Shown here: piece by piece, positions 36,945-49,765 of the stretch
Position numbering within the stretch: the stretch's first letter is position 1
Layout: every line of letters begins with the position of its first letter
Assembly: GCF_964355755.1 (NCBI RefSeq)
Contig: NC_092671.1
Location: 20,052,001 to 20,116,000 of the forward strand
Length of the DNA stretch: 64,000 nt
Direction of reading: 5' to 3'
From: Antedon mediterranea
Lineage: Eukaryota > Echinodermata > Crinoidea > Comatulida > Antedonidae
Program-made: the position numbers and the translations under genes
The notes under the pieces: model-generated
Told to the model about the DNA's origin: nothing
Database searches by the model: none
The model's input: only the letters and a program-made list of their open reading frames with translations

Positions 36945-39060
36945 CCTCAAATTTCACTATATTTAAAAAATTATTAATCGTAAGTGAGTCACACTCAAAT
37001 TTTAAAGATGAGGCCTGAGTAAACGGGACCAGTAGTCCCACTCTAACTTATACTGGACGACTAAGAAGATCCTAATATAATCCCACCAAGTGAATCCCAG
37101 GAACAATCCGCCATTTTCTCACAAATACAGTATCAAATGTCACTATATTTTAAAATCGTAATTGAGTTACACTCAATTTTTAAAGATGAGGGACCAGTGG
37201 TCCTAGTCTTATACTGGACGACTAAAGAGGAACAATCCGCCATTTTCTCACAGATACAACATCAATTTTCACTATATTTTAAAATATTAATCGTAATTTA
37301 GTTACACTCAAATTTGAAAGGATGAAAGCTGAGTAAACGGGACCAGTGGACCCACTCTAACTTATACTGGACGACGACTAAGGAGGTAGTATAATCCCAC
37401 CAAGTGACTCACAGGAACAATTCGCCATTTTCTCACAAATAGGCCTACAGTATCAAATTTCACTATATTTTAAAATATTAATCGTAAGTGAGTTACATTC
37501 AAATTTAAAAGATGAGGGCTGAGTAAACGAAACCAGTAGTCATACTCTAACTTATACTGGAAGACTAAGGAGGTACCCTAGTATAATCCCACATACCCAA
37601 TGTAGCGTACTACGCGAGTTCGCTTGGTGGCGTGTGTGGTCAATCGACGCAGATAACAAAAGACACTGATCCAGCAAATACAATATCTACAATTTATTTA
37701 CAATAGACCGATCTTCCGTTCTGTTCTGGTGACTAAAAGAAGATAAAGGAAACTACATTACTTTCTATAATGTGTTACAGAATACAACGTTATTCAAGAA
37801 ATTACAGCGATATTATAATGAGTTAAATGAAAAGGTGTATAAGTGTACCAATTAAAATTAATATAAACATATCAATAGAATAGCGATCACAACAATGTTA
37901 CCATTAAAGCAACAAGTAACAAACGTATTCCTTATCAATTACCACTACAAGTTAAAACGAGCCATGGGGTTCAAAATATAAACCTACTTGACTTTGACGC
38001 CTCAAATATACCAATCACAGTAAACAGATGCACTTGAACTACTCCCAGTTCAAAACAGCTGCAATATAAATAAATCGATCCTTGTTTATAATTTATAACC
38101 CATCCCCTCTCAACTATCCAGTTGCTATTGGCAACCAAAACTTAAATTGCCCTCCAATGAATCGAAATGAGGCACCACTCAGGCATTACACTTTATAATC
38201 GTTATACCTTAATACAAATGATGTATAGATTTCCAAACTACAGTAGGTTATTCTAAATAGCATACAACTGCTATAATGTATCAATAATATCATAAAAAAC
38301 ATCCTAATTAGACATATTAAATCCTTATCGCAACTGGAGAATTTAAAACAATCACTAATATCAACAAAGGCAAGAAATATATATACGGTATATAATGCAT
38401 AGTTATAGTTTATAGCCTACCTACGGTATGAACGATAATATATATGATTAAAACAACTAATGTATATCGATAATGATACAGACTCTCACGAGCCCAATAA
38501 CGTCATAATCGATTATTCAACATTATAAACATAAAGTATTCTATAAAGAAAAAATCGGAATCAAGGTTGTCGAAATCACAAATGTTGCCAAATTACACAT
38601 AAATGTTTCATACAATAAACCAAGTTGTCAAAGTTACAAACAAGTTGTAAAAGTTACAAACAAGTTCCAAATAAACAATTTGTCACAACAAAAAATTAGA
38701 AAAGTGTCGAGTTGGAGATGTGTCGCTGTTCAAACCCAAAATTCATCTCTCCTGGAATTTGGTCACACCCCTATATATTAGACCTAGGAGCAACATCCAC
38801 AAAATTATAGAGGGCGTTCTATTATATTTCAATACTTTACACCCAAGAACAATCCGCCATTTTCTCACGAATAAAGTTTCAAATTTCACTATATTTTAAA
38901 AATCGTAATTGAGTTACGCTCAAATTTTAAAGATGAGGTCTGAGTAAACATGACCAGTAGTTCTACTCTAACTTATACTGGATGACTAAGGAGGTACCCT
39001 AGTATAACTCCACCAAGTGATTTCCAGGAACAATACGCCGTTTTTTCACAAAATATTTAA
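36945..39060. repeat. Satellite-like tandem repeat, ~130-190-bp unit, interrupted
   Basis: Five or so copies of a unit running 'tttcactatattttaaaa', 'gagttacactcaaattttaa', 'cttatactggacgactaa', 'ggaacaatccgccattttct'. Copies are at about 36950, 37138, 37267 and 37457. A last copy at about 38848-39050 follows the inserted LTR. Confidence 0.85.
37601..38841. mobile_element. Probable solo LTR (1241 bp) in the satellite
   Basis: The element begins TGTAGCGTAC and ends AATACTTTACA, TG...CA as for LTRs. It is flanked by the direct 5-bp duplication CCCAA (37596-37600 and 38842-38846). The surrounding satellite continues on both sides. It contains no ORF. Confidence 0.7.
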
Positions 39061-39393
39061 AATGTATATACCATAAAATCCATAAGTAACACTGAATATG
39101 TAAAAAATACACAAACGGCGTTTCATAGTTATTGTTAGCTGGGCTGGGGAAAAATAAATGTCCAGCCAGTCGATCGATCCAGTCCTGAGGAGGAGGTACG
39201 TTTCCACACACGGGCGAAAAACCAGACAGGTAACAGTCAGATTACCTCTGTTAATTAAGGTTATTATATTAGCTCCCAGATTATCACTAGTAGTGGCACT
39301 ACTGTAGGCCTACTAGACAAATAACTGGGTTTTCGAACTTGGACTAGGGGCCTACCTATCTAGGCCTAGGTAGACTAGTATAGGCGGTGTACA

Positions 39394-40156
39394 TCGTGTT
39401 CGGCCGCAAACGGTTTCGGCCGCAATGTTTTGAATGCCCATATAAATAAGGTGCTATGTATGGAGCGCCAACGATGCATCAACTTCCGTTTGTTCTGCTG
39501 GTCTTTTCATTGGGTTATTCCATTCTAAAAATGTGGGTGCATTCTAACGTGATCGATCGAAATTGACCGACATAAAATGTACGGCGTATAATATCATATT
39601 ACTTTCTGTGATATAAGTATTATTTAGAATGCTGTGGTGTGGATATATTTGAATCTATTTTAAATGATTTAGATATACGTTTTTTTATTATTATAATAAT
39701 AATCTTAAACGGGCAATAAAACATTTACTCTTGCAGGCCTAATGTGTTCTAATAAAAACAGAAATGACCATTAAATCAGTTAATAATACATTAAGTATTT
39801 TAAAACTCTGGTTATATAGGCCTATTGTAATGTGTAAAAATGAAAACAGAAATGACCATTAAATCAGTTAATAATACATTAAGTATGTATAAATGTGTTA
39901 AGATTGTATATAATAAAATAATTTTCATTTTTCTCTATCTGTGATGAATCTAACTGTATCTAAAGAGAAATCGTAATATTATATACAATAATACAAATGT
40001 AGAGAAAAATCGGTAAAGCAATGCACCCCTATTTTTTGGATGGAATAAGCCACGGAGATCGCCAATCTAAACAATGCATTTAATATAAACAATGAAAGCA
40101 AGCCTGGCGTTCCATACTAAATACATGTGGCCGAACTCGTTGGCGGCCGAACACGA
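39394..40156. mobile_element. TIR element with CGTGTTCGGCCGC ends
   Basis: Left TCGTGTTCGGCCGCAAACG is inverted at the right as GGCGGCCGAACACGA. Similarity continues inwards for about 80 bp ('tatggagcgcca' versus 'tggcgttccata'). It has no coding content. Confidence 0.65.
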
Positions 40157-40309
40157 CGGTATTCGGCCTAGGCTAGGCCTACTTAGTACTAGCCTACTAC
40201 TACTACTATAGGCCTAGGAGGCCTACTAGCTAGGCCTAGCTCCTAGTAGGCTAGCCTAGGTCTATATAGAACTAAATTATAGGGGCCTAGGCTAGCTAGG
40301 TTTGTAACG

Positions 40310-40440
40310 GGTGCAGGTCAAGTCGGCCCCAAACAACCTCGGCCAAAGTCAAGTCGGCCCCACGTCAACTAGGCCTAGGCCTCGAGTCAACTCTGCCTCA
40401 CGGCAACTCGGCCAAAACTAAGCGGTCAACTCGACCACAA
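40310..40440. repeat. 'gtcaactcggcc' minisatellite
   Basis: About eight imperfect copies of a 12-20-bp unit with the core 'caa(g/c)tcggcc', adjacent to a TAGGCCTA cluster. Confidence 0.7.
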
Positions 40441-40847
40441 TAAAGTATGGAACGCAAAAAGTGCTTAATATTATTATGATTCTTACTATCCACGCTTTAA
40501 AAAAAATGAAGAAATAAAAAATATAATATAATTAAAATAATATATTAAAAAATGAACTCATTGCCGATATGAATAGAAGTACCCGCGTGTTACAAAAACA
40601 CGTGCAGGTACCGCATTTTAGTAAATCGAAGACGGAGGCCTACGTTCTACCATTTGACCATAGAAAAAATGATCGTACATATCGTTTTTTTCCATGATTT
40701 GCGTTTTTAAAAAAGGGGAATCCCCCGGTCAGCGAAAACGCGTAGCAGTTGTAGATATCGAAAAAGCTTCCAAAGTCGCACATGCCTCATTTTTAAGCCT
40801 ATATTTATATTTTAACGGTAACATGCACTGTATTTTCTTTATGATTA

Positions 40848-41118
40848 GAGCCTGGTTTCCATTAAAATCGCTACAGCGTTTCCATTAAAATCGCTACACG
40901 CGCAGATGTCGCCGACGCAATCGGGAAGGCTCCCCGATTCATCGCAGTCAAATCGGCAAAGTTCAACCATGTTTAACTTTGCCGATTTTGTCGGCGATGA
41001 ATCGTTACGCCGCGTACCAAAGAATATTTAGCACTCGCGTACTAGATCCCCGATAAATTCTAGCGTTTCCATAGAATCGCTACGCTCTGTCGTGTAGCGA
41101 TTTTATGGAAACCAGGCT
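40848..41118. mobile_element. Harbinger-like MITE with TTA target duplication
   Basis: A 271-bp element with termini AGCCTGGTTTCCATTAAAATCGC... and the inverse ...GCGATTTTATGGAAACCAGGCT. It is flanked by TTA on both sides (40845-40847 and 41119-41121). A 3-bp TTA/TAA duplication is typical of PIF/Harbinger. Confidence 0.8.
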
Positions 41119-41592
41119 TTAAGCCCTAGGCCGCTTCTACATGTTACAATATTAGTAAGAAAACGTACACAGTAATCAGTTTTAATAATACTCTAATATT
41201 TCAAATGACCTACAAACCAATGATGATCTGAGTTTTCTAGTTCCATTTTGGAACTAGAAAAGTCAGATATAGAAAACTCAGATATATCTGAGATCTGAGT
41301 TTTCTAGATCTGAGTTTTCTAGACACCCAGATGAAAACTGTCCACACACAATTGTAAACAGTTTAGGCCATTGTTGTAAAATTGAGCTCAAATAATTTTA
41401 CAGGATATGACTTGAATGAAATACAAAACAATTTTTAAATGAAAATATAACCTATGAGTTTATACACGAAATGGAATTTAAAGTACATCCCAGGCAAAAT
41501 TAACAGTTTATTTGAACTTTCGAAATACATTTTACTGTGCTGTCATTTAAAATATAAAGCAAAAATGAAGTTACAATTTTCTTTTTAGTGAA

Positions 41593-44417
41593 ATGTCTGG
41601 AAATCAACCTATTACCACTTTAAGATGTTTATTGAAAGAATTAAGACTTCTTCATTTGTCTGTAAGTATTATTTTCTACTGTTTTGTCATTACAATAAAG
41701 GATGAAATACTTTTGTATATTATATTGACTAATGTAACATGATAAAGACTTAGAGTATATTCTTGGTCATTCTCAAGTAATTTTCAGGAAAAACTTTTTT
41801 TTTAATTTGTAAAATTAAATAACAATTTAGTATTTGTATGAAAAACTTTTCATTTCTCATGTTTTTTTAATGGAAAACAAAAAAATGTTTAAATTTAGTA
41901 TTTCTTCCAAAATTATGATAAAGTAGAATAATAAAATCCAACTGTTATTTTTCAAAATGTGGGTCTAAAACATCTTGGCTTGTACACATGTCTGTATGGT
42001 ATTAAAGCAAACAATGCCACTTGAACACTAAAATAATTTCATTTTAGGGTACCTTACAGAGAAAGCCTTCATATCGTTATATACTAGACCAATTCAGAAA
42101 GTTTAAAGTAACAAATGAAAAAAACTGCAGAGCTAGAAATGAGGCCCACCATAATGCACATACTTACAACTGTTTGTTAAGGAGTACTAGGGAACTTGAG
42201 GTATGTAAACATCAATAATGTCACCGTAAGTTCTTTCTGGCTTCCTCTGTCTTAACTAGGCATATTAACAGGAACAAATCACTGGCCTATTTTAATTGCC
42301 CATGTGCAAATTTTGAAACAAAAGAAAAATTAAAATGCGAAAATAAAAGGGCGCAAAATATTGAGAAATGCATTATGTTGAGAATTTTGGGCTTTACAGT
42401 TAGGCAAAACAAACAAATATTGTATTGGCCCCTACCTACCTTAAACTGACAAAAAAAAGGCAGCATATTTTTTTTTATGAGTCAATTGGTGATTGCCAAA
42501 TTGGCGAATATATTTCACTTCCCTTGGACGTCAAGAGAAGCTGCAACCAACCTTGAATCGTTTTTAATACAGTACTGACTACATATCTTATAATAAGCCC
42601 ACACGTTATACATGGGTGTAATAAACGTGTGTTAGGTACTAACATTGGCAATACTGTCCATATTCACTCTGCATTGAGTAATTCAATTGCAGCGAATTGT
42701 ATTTTTAATTTGTTGATTCATAAATTATAACTGGTATACAAACACACAGCTTTTACCATTTCCCGTCTGGAGAGTTCTGTTATAGTATTACAATGCCAGT
42801 ATCATGCATGCATTTAGCCCGTTACCTAATGTACGCCCCTGCTACGGACTGGACCATTAATCACTCCACGAAACCATGTTGTAGAGTTCTTCCGCATACA
42901 GGCCGAATAAATAAAATATAAAGTTTTTACCATTTGCCGTCCATGGGAAATCAGGTCTCTTATTACAGGCCTGATACAGTGCACATGCGTTTAAGTTGAT
43001 AATGAATTAATTCCACACCTCATTTTTGACTTTACCATTTTCGGAACCTTGTTTGTTTTCATTATAAACATGGGCTGATGTCAAACAAATTCTGCTTTAA
43101 AGTTCAGCTACAGGAATGAATTTTAAATATAATATCTGGTTGTACATAAATCAAATATTTAAACAGAATTCATTTCCCTTAATATGGTCGAATGCAAAAT
43201 TCTTCCATAAAAACCAGGAAGACTTTTTTTTCAGTAGTTAGGTACTTTACCTAATGTAATAACATGACTCTCTAGAAGGTGAAAAAAGATGGTGGATATA
43301 CGGTGGATAATTTTTGCTATAGCATGAAAATAAAAATCTGAAGTTGAATAAAAATACTAGAAATGTAAAATTCAAGTTGTATTACCCATATTTAGTCATC
43401 TAATAACATTTTTTACCACATCGTTTATTTTTCATAGCTTTTTAAAATGCCTCTCTATTTACAAAATTTGTATACAAAAGAATAGAGATTTTATTGTGTA
43501 GTTTGAACTATGTCGCGGGCATCGTACCGGGAGTTCCATATTTGACCACATGTGGTGTTCTTTTAGAACTAATTATTGTGAAAATTGTCGTGCAATAATG
43601 TCAAAGGTCAAAAGTGATATTTCCCGGCAAATTTCAAAAATATGTTTCATTAAAGCTAATATAAATATGGATATTCTGAACAATTTATGACAAAAATAAA
43701 ATCTTTATGACAAGGGGTTACCAAGATGACCCTTATGTAAAAACAAGGTCAAAGGTCAAAAGTGGCATTTACGGCCATTTTGAACGAAAACTTTTCATTA
43801 TATATTATAGTAGTACATAGAAATGTGCATATTCTGAACAATTTAAGACCAAAATCAGACCTCTATGATCACTCTTTCTCAGGTACCATCTATATTTAGG
43901 ATTTTGATAAATCCAAGATGGCCACCAAAATTGCCCCCAAAAAACCCCATGGGACAATATTTCGTCTTGGGAACATCAACAAATTATAATTACATATATT
44001 CAGGATTACAAAAATGTACACTAAAAAAATACATCATGGGGGTGACCGGTAACCCCTCCTTCCTACCTTACTACATGTTTTACTGTATGTTTTTAGTGGT
44101 TGCACAGTACTTGAATTTTCTACGAAATTCTTCAACCTTAAAAAATAAATATTGTTATTTTGTTGAACTTAATTATGAAGTTTTTTAATTTTGACATTGA
44201 ATTTCACACTCATAATCAATGTTGATCGTGGCCAACCAACTTGTTTTACCAGGCAGAGGCATGTATAGACATCATTTTTTCTTTTACACATTGTAATAAA
44301 AAGGCTTTTAATCTATGTTAGGTACTGCATGCAACATTCTACAGGGGAGAACGTTCCATAGAAGAAAGTGCAAAATTAGTTGGACTTAAACTACCTGAGG
44401 CTCCTAAACCAGTCTAA
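41593..44417 (+). CDS. FMC1: FMC1-like mitochondrial ATP synthase assembly factor
   Basis: Three coding exons, 41593-41661, 42048-42200 and 44322-44417, all phase 0 with GT-AG borders. They give 105 residues ending in TAA. FMC1 proteins are short LYR-type mitochondrial proteins that help assemble the F1 sector of ATP synthase. The match rests on the N-terminal leucine-rich helix (LRCLLKELRLLHL), the central R-Y-x-x-L-D-Q-F-R-K-F and CRARNEAHHNA segments, Y-x-C-L-L-R-S-T-R-E, and the end R-S-I-E-E-S-A-K-L-V-G-L-K-L-P. All occur in the same order in animal FMC1, usually about 110 residues long. Each exon is too small to stand out as an open frame. Intron 2 is about 2.1 kb and repeat-filled. No TATA or clear polyadenylation site was assigned. 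Confidence 0.9.
42201..44321 (+). other. FMC1 intron 2: repeats only
   Basis: Holds a diverged direct repeat (about 42745-42820 and 42920-43000) and, at 43560-43860, a 'ggtcaaaggtcaaaag' family repeat. No other exon is evident. Confidence 0.55.
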
Positions 44418-46571
44418 CTGCAAATATATTTGGTAAGTCTAGTTTTTGATAAATTTGAGTACTGCAAGTTTATGTGGTTGTATGTATTATAGCAGGTGTA
44501 AACAAATTGCATGTAAGGCATAAAGGTGCAATATGCTATATTTAGTTGCACATAATGGCCACCCATTTGTTAATATCTCCCGGTAGAAAAGGAGTTTTAG
44601 CCATTTCTTGGATGATGTTACCATGCCATTGCCTAGTGGATGTGGGAACATACCCTAAATCAATACGGCGCACCTAAATTTGTTTTACTCGAAACTCAAA
44701 ATACTACTGATATAAAAGATTGTTTGATTTTTATTTGAATGTAAATATTATATTTACATAATTTCCTTTAGGTAGTTATTATTTGCATATTTTTCTATTA
44801 TAAATTTTATTTGACTTTCATTGCAGTGATCATTAGTTGATTGGTATTCTACTGATGGCTGTCAAAGTGTGTACTATCTTTGTTCTTTTTAAACTGAGTG
44901 TGTATACTTAATGTGTTTAAGTATTATGGAACATGCAGTTACCCCCTAATGTTATACCAACATTTTGATCTTAATAGGCTTTTAATTTTCTCCCGTTGCA
45001 TCTTTTTTTCGCACCGCACCTTTAGGCAGCCATATTCCCAGAGGACATATTTATTTAGAAGCTTTTTACAAAGCGAAAGCTATATATCTACGGCCGACAG
45101 TTTAGGAATTTTGTAAACTCCACTAATTTATAGGTCCATGCTGCTCGACCCAAAATACAAAAAGAAAAGAGAGTCTATGAGGTCTCACAGTTTAACGAAT
45201 TTGGATTCTCGCACTTTGATTGGTTGACGCAAATCAACACACTGCGGAAGAATTTTCTCACGTGTGCTGTAAAGTCGCGTTGTCTACGAAAACTGTTACA
45301 TACGGGAAAATAATGTATTCGTTGAATGAATTTTATAATGTTGATATACAAAATATACTACTAAAAATAGCGTAGGCCGAGTTCAGACTACTGAGGGCAC
45401 AATTTGTTTACTTCGTTCCTGGTAAAAAACGATTATTTTTCGCCATTGTTTTGGACCCTATTTTTCAAAACTGCAAGTCAGATTTTCGTAATTCTTTCTT
45501 TATTATAATATTGAAACAAAATATTAACATGCAATTTAAATGTTAATTGTTATCAATAGATAGTAGGCCTATATATGGGCTGGGTCACTAGGGAGTGATG
45601 CTCCTACCCTGGAATATGTACACTGGAGTTTAGTTTATAATTATATTTTTGTTCTGTACAGTAGGCCAGACTATGTTACACAACATGTTTACTACTGATT
45701 GTTGAGAAATTATTGTTATAAATCATTATTTCTGAAGAAAAAAGAAAACAATACGTCAAAAAAGTCAAGACGCGTTTTTTAAAAGAAATATTTCTAGTTT
45801 AAACCTTATTGTAAAACAAGCCGGAGTTTTGCCAGTGTAATTTACAGTATGTTATGTTAAACTTAAAAAAACCACAACAATCTGTTTCATAAGTCAGTAT
45901 GGCTTCTGTAGGTGTGGTGTGTTGTTAGTACCATCTTATGTAGCCTTTTTGTTTAATAAAAAACAAATTTTATTTAGTTTGTTTACGATTGAGCTGTCAG
46001 ACTTGTTACAATTTTACTGAGATTTTACTAGAGATAATTACAAATATTATCCTTATTTTTTATTTAATGCTATATTACGCTAAAAATTGTTATTGATATC
46101 TACCATTTACCAAATATATTATGATATAATTTGTTCATTAACATACCACAATTTTTTTATGATACAGTTTCTTTGCATTGTTTATTTGATGGACATGCTG
46201 CATGATTCATCAGTTTTTGTGCATTTAAAGTTATTTTAGCACCATTTTTTCCTTTTTATATACCAATTTTATTCGTTTTCAGTTTTAAAGGCTTTTTAGC
46301 GCTTTGGTCACACATTTGCATTTAGTTAATGAATTTACCTGATTTTTGGCTTTGTTGCATTGTTTAGTTAGCATGCTTTTAAGCAACATTTCACTTTTCT
46401 TCTGCTAATCTTTGCCTCTCCTGATAGTCCATTCATTAATCATTTAGATTTAATTTGAAATTTTAAATATTTGCAAATAAAATTCAATCAAAGGTAAAAA
46501 GGTTTATTCTTACTGTAATTCTGTTCTGTTTCTTTACATGCAGTTGGTATTCAATGGTGATTTCAAATGGA
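44418..46571. other. Region downstream of FMC1, no gene seen
   Basis: AT-rich with scattered short frames only. AATAAA-like hexamers are frequent and none can be tied to FMC1 with confidence. Confidence 0.4.
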
Positions 46572-47376
46572 CAATAGACACGTTTCGCGCTCGCGACCAA
46601 TCAGAAATATGGGTATAGATTTGTAAACAAACCGAACACCTCTCGCCTAGTGCGTGTTGAAGCATAGCGAAATGGCGACTGCCGAGTGCTTTTGTTGCAA
46701 GGTGCATCATAAATGTTGTATATGTTGGATAAATCGTGAATTTAACTACACAAAATCACTGAATAATATTCCTGTTTTTAATTTTCAAACACTTGCTGAG
46801 TGGTTTGCGTCGGCTCCGAAGGATAGTGGCGCAAAATCTTGGAAATTTTTCAAGGAAAGGTACGTCCACGATGTCGTCGTGTCTCTCCGCCTGCCCGGTG
46901 GCGTTGCCTGATGCGGTACTTCGTCTACTAGGCCTAGGAGGCTTGGGTGTCTGTTTAAGCGCCGAAGAACATCACATAATACATGGAAGATGCAATAGGA
47001 GCATGAAAAAGAATGAAAGATAATAATTAATATATTTACGCAACATTTGTAAATAAAATCAACAGTTAACATGTATTAAATGCACCGGAATATATATATG
47101 TGTCAAACCAAAAATGACAATACATAAATAAAGTCGATGATTCCGAACCAAATGCCCAAATAATTCTACAGTGAATATAAAACATAAGTTTAGAAAATAA
47201 ATAACAACCTTACCATGCCATTCCATCAAAGGCTAGTTTTGACGATTGCTTTTTAAGATGATCATCTCTCAGTTCTCCCATGCTTTAACATACCTCTCGC
47301 TGTGTTTGTTTACCATTGTATACCCACTAAAAGGTCAAACTGACGGTGACCTCGCGAGCGCGAAACGTGTCTATTG
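46572..47376. mobile_element. TIR element with CAATAGACACGTTTCGCGCTCG ends
   Basis: The 24-bp end at 46572, starting CAATAGACACGTTTCGCGCT, is exactly inverted at 47376. Weaker inverted similarity runs about 80 bp further in ('gtaaacaaac'). An 80-residue frame from 46672 opens M-A-T-A-E-C-F-C-C-K-V-H-H-K-C-C and ends near W-K-F-F-K-E-R-Y-V-H-D. It may be a Cys-rich fragment carried by the element; its function is not recognised. Confidence 0.6.
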
Positions 47377-48056
47377 ATGCTTAAATTTATGTGGAATTCC
47401 TCTTGAACATTAGTATTCAGTCTTGTTGCAAGTTTCTTTCCTTCATGACCTTAAGACAATAGGCCTATAATATTTCTTATTCTGAAATTTATGGTGCCCT
47501 TTGGCTTTTGAATTACACAATTCATTTAAATCTTTTGTTTTATAACATTAGCTTAAAGCCAACATCTTATTAAATATTAAAGTATTAGACTGTGGGCCAA
47601 GGCTAAAAAAGGCCTTTAGTTTTTTAGTTCCGTAGTCCACACCTGAGGGCAACAACAGTTTTACAAGAACATGTTCACTATATTACCAAATTCCAAAAAG
47701 TAAAGAGTTCCACCAAAAAACAAAAAAAGTTGCACGTTAAGGGGGTAAAGGTCATTCAAATGTCAAAAGGGATTTTTTTTTTCAATGTAGAATAATAATA
47801 GCATTGTTTTACGAACAACAACAAGAAGTTTCAATTTGTAATAGGCTCAAAGTGTAGGCCTACAATTATAAATAACATGGACGTATATTGCTTAACATTT
47901 TGTATTTTCAGTATCAACTTCTAGTGTGTTTCTGACATGATGGATTATTCGAAATGGTTATGTTTTCACTAAACTTTCCAGGTGTGGATTTTTTATTGCC
48001 AAAAAATGGGTGAATAATATGCTGTGGTGCTGGTAATGAATGCTTTCTATTTTTTT
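47377..48056. other. No feature seen
   Basis: AT-rich sequence without a supported exon or a clear repeat boundary. Confidence 0.4.
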
Positions 48057-49765
48057 TCATCTTTGGTGAAGGTGCAACAGATGTATTTGGCTCTTCTTTA
48101 GACTAGTGCTGTATGGCAATGCCATTGGTGTTATGGGTTGATCCTTTTCCAGACAAAGTCTCTTCTCCGAAGTCATTATTATCCCACACAAGGGTTTTGG
48201 AATTTGTTTTGTGAGGCATGACGGAAGTGAATTCCCTTGTTTGAGCTGCAAAGTAGCTAACGCTGTGTCATGTTGAAGAACGGATGAGTGAGAAGTGCAA
48301 TGGCCAAAGCCATTCATCAAGCCAATGAGTTTGAGACGATCCACTCAAATGGCGTAATGCCATTGAAATGGAAGTATGCTTTGGCATACTTTTTCTACCT
48401 CTTGATTCCAAGTATATAATATCTTGAGCAATAGAGAGCAATCGTCTATGATGATCAGATACTTTTACATTCTATTTCATTTGGATCAGAAGATACACCT
48501 GTTATCCATGCAAGCATGTTAAACAACTTCACAGGTATCATTTTTTGTGCTGTTCTAAATTGATATCTGTTGGCTTCGGTGGCCATGGTAAATGTTCCTT
48601 TGAGGACAGGTCATGAATTTCCATGTTTATCGAGAGAGCACATGTAAACATATCTTTGAATGTTCTCTGATGATTTATGGGTCTAATAACATTAGAACTT
48701 CCATGCATGTTTTCTGAATCAGTTGTATCAATACTGGAATCAATATCCATATCGACAATTAACATACCAGCATTGACCTCATCTACATAAAAAACTCGCT
48801 TTCATTATTTCAAAAAGCTGGGGTTATCTTTTTTTAAGTTGGCGTTTTAAATTTTATATGCACTGGCATCAACATTTTCTTGCTCACGTACAATTTGAAC
48901 AAACAATTATTTCAACTTATTCAACCTGACGATGTTTTTCTTTTGAATAAGGTCTTTATACACAATTTGACGACTTTGAATAAATTGAAATATCAGCATC
49001 ACTGGCTTGAGGTTTCCGATAAAGAACTTGTGTGTATTCCTTATGGCATAAACGGTGATACCTCAATTCAATTGCAATGCAATCTTGGTCTTTAATTTGT
49101 TGAAGCAAACGTTCATCTTGTTTTAATTCCGCTGCTTCAAGAAGGGTACCACCATTAATGTGTTCACACATCATCAATTTCTCCATGGTCCTACTCGCTT
49201 TAAATCGGTCCACTCTTCCATATCGCAGTTTTTTGCAAATAATGCATACAGCAGGAAGGACATGTTTACTCCTAGCAGGGGTACTAACACTACTAGACAC
49301 CTTTGATCTCAGACAACGAAGCCTTTTTTTTCAGTGGAACTTCATCAACATTGCCTTTAAAAAAATACCTAACAATATTTACTCGACAGTATTTTATCTT
49401 GCAATATGGATGGGGATTAAATCCTATAAAGATATGAAAACAAAGAAGCGACAGGTGATTAAAGTCAATAATTCATTCTGTAAATTTGAGTTATTAAACA
49501 AATTAAATTAGTAGACAGTGAAAAAAGGAAGATTAGTCTTTATACCATGGTCTTCCGTGTCTGATTTGGTATTCTTTATTTTTTTCTTGGCCTTCTGAAG
49601 TCTGTAGGTATCAGTAAATCGCTGATAACATCTACGCTGATATCTTCCTCCCTTATCAGGTATCGGCAGTTGGGAAATTGTATCAATATCAGATTCAGTA
49701 GATTCCAAAAATGAGGTGGAGATTTTACCCTGTTCTGTGTTATTGCAGTCTTTCCATTTAATCAC
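48057..49765 (-). pseudogene. Decayed member of a multicopy invertebrate Cys-rich ORF family
   Basis: Minus-strand pieces in order. 49765-49548: Y-Q-R-R-C-Y-Q-R-F-T-D. 49300-48956: C-I-I-C-K-K, then D-C-I-A-I-E-L-R-Y-H-R-L-C-H-K-E-Y-T, a Cys/His motif seen in large multicopy families of aquatic invertebrates. 48765-48538: acidic stretch. About 48345-48057: W-D-N-N-D-F-G-E-E-T-L-S-G in another frame. The first two pieces may be joined by an intron (donor near 49547, acceptor near 49358). Frameshifts argue for a pseudogene. The family is often dispersed like a transposon, but I cannot name it. Confidence 0.45.

Noticed and set aside
44009-44188. Part of a 107-residue plus frame (43865-44188) in FMC1 intron 2
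   Set aside because: Overlaps the 'ggtcaaaggtca' repeat neighbourhood, lies inside a supported intron and shows no family signature.
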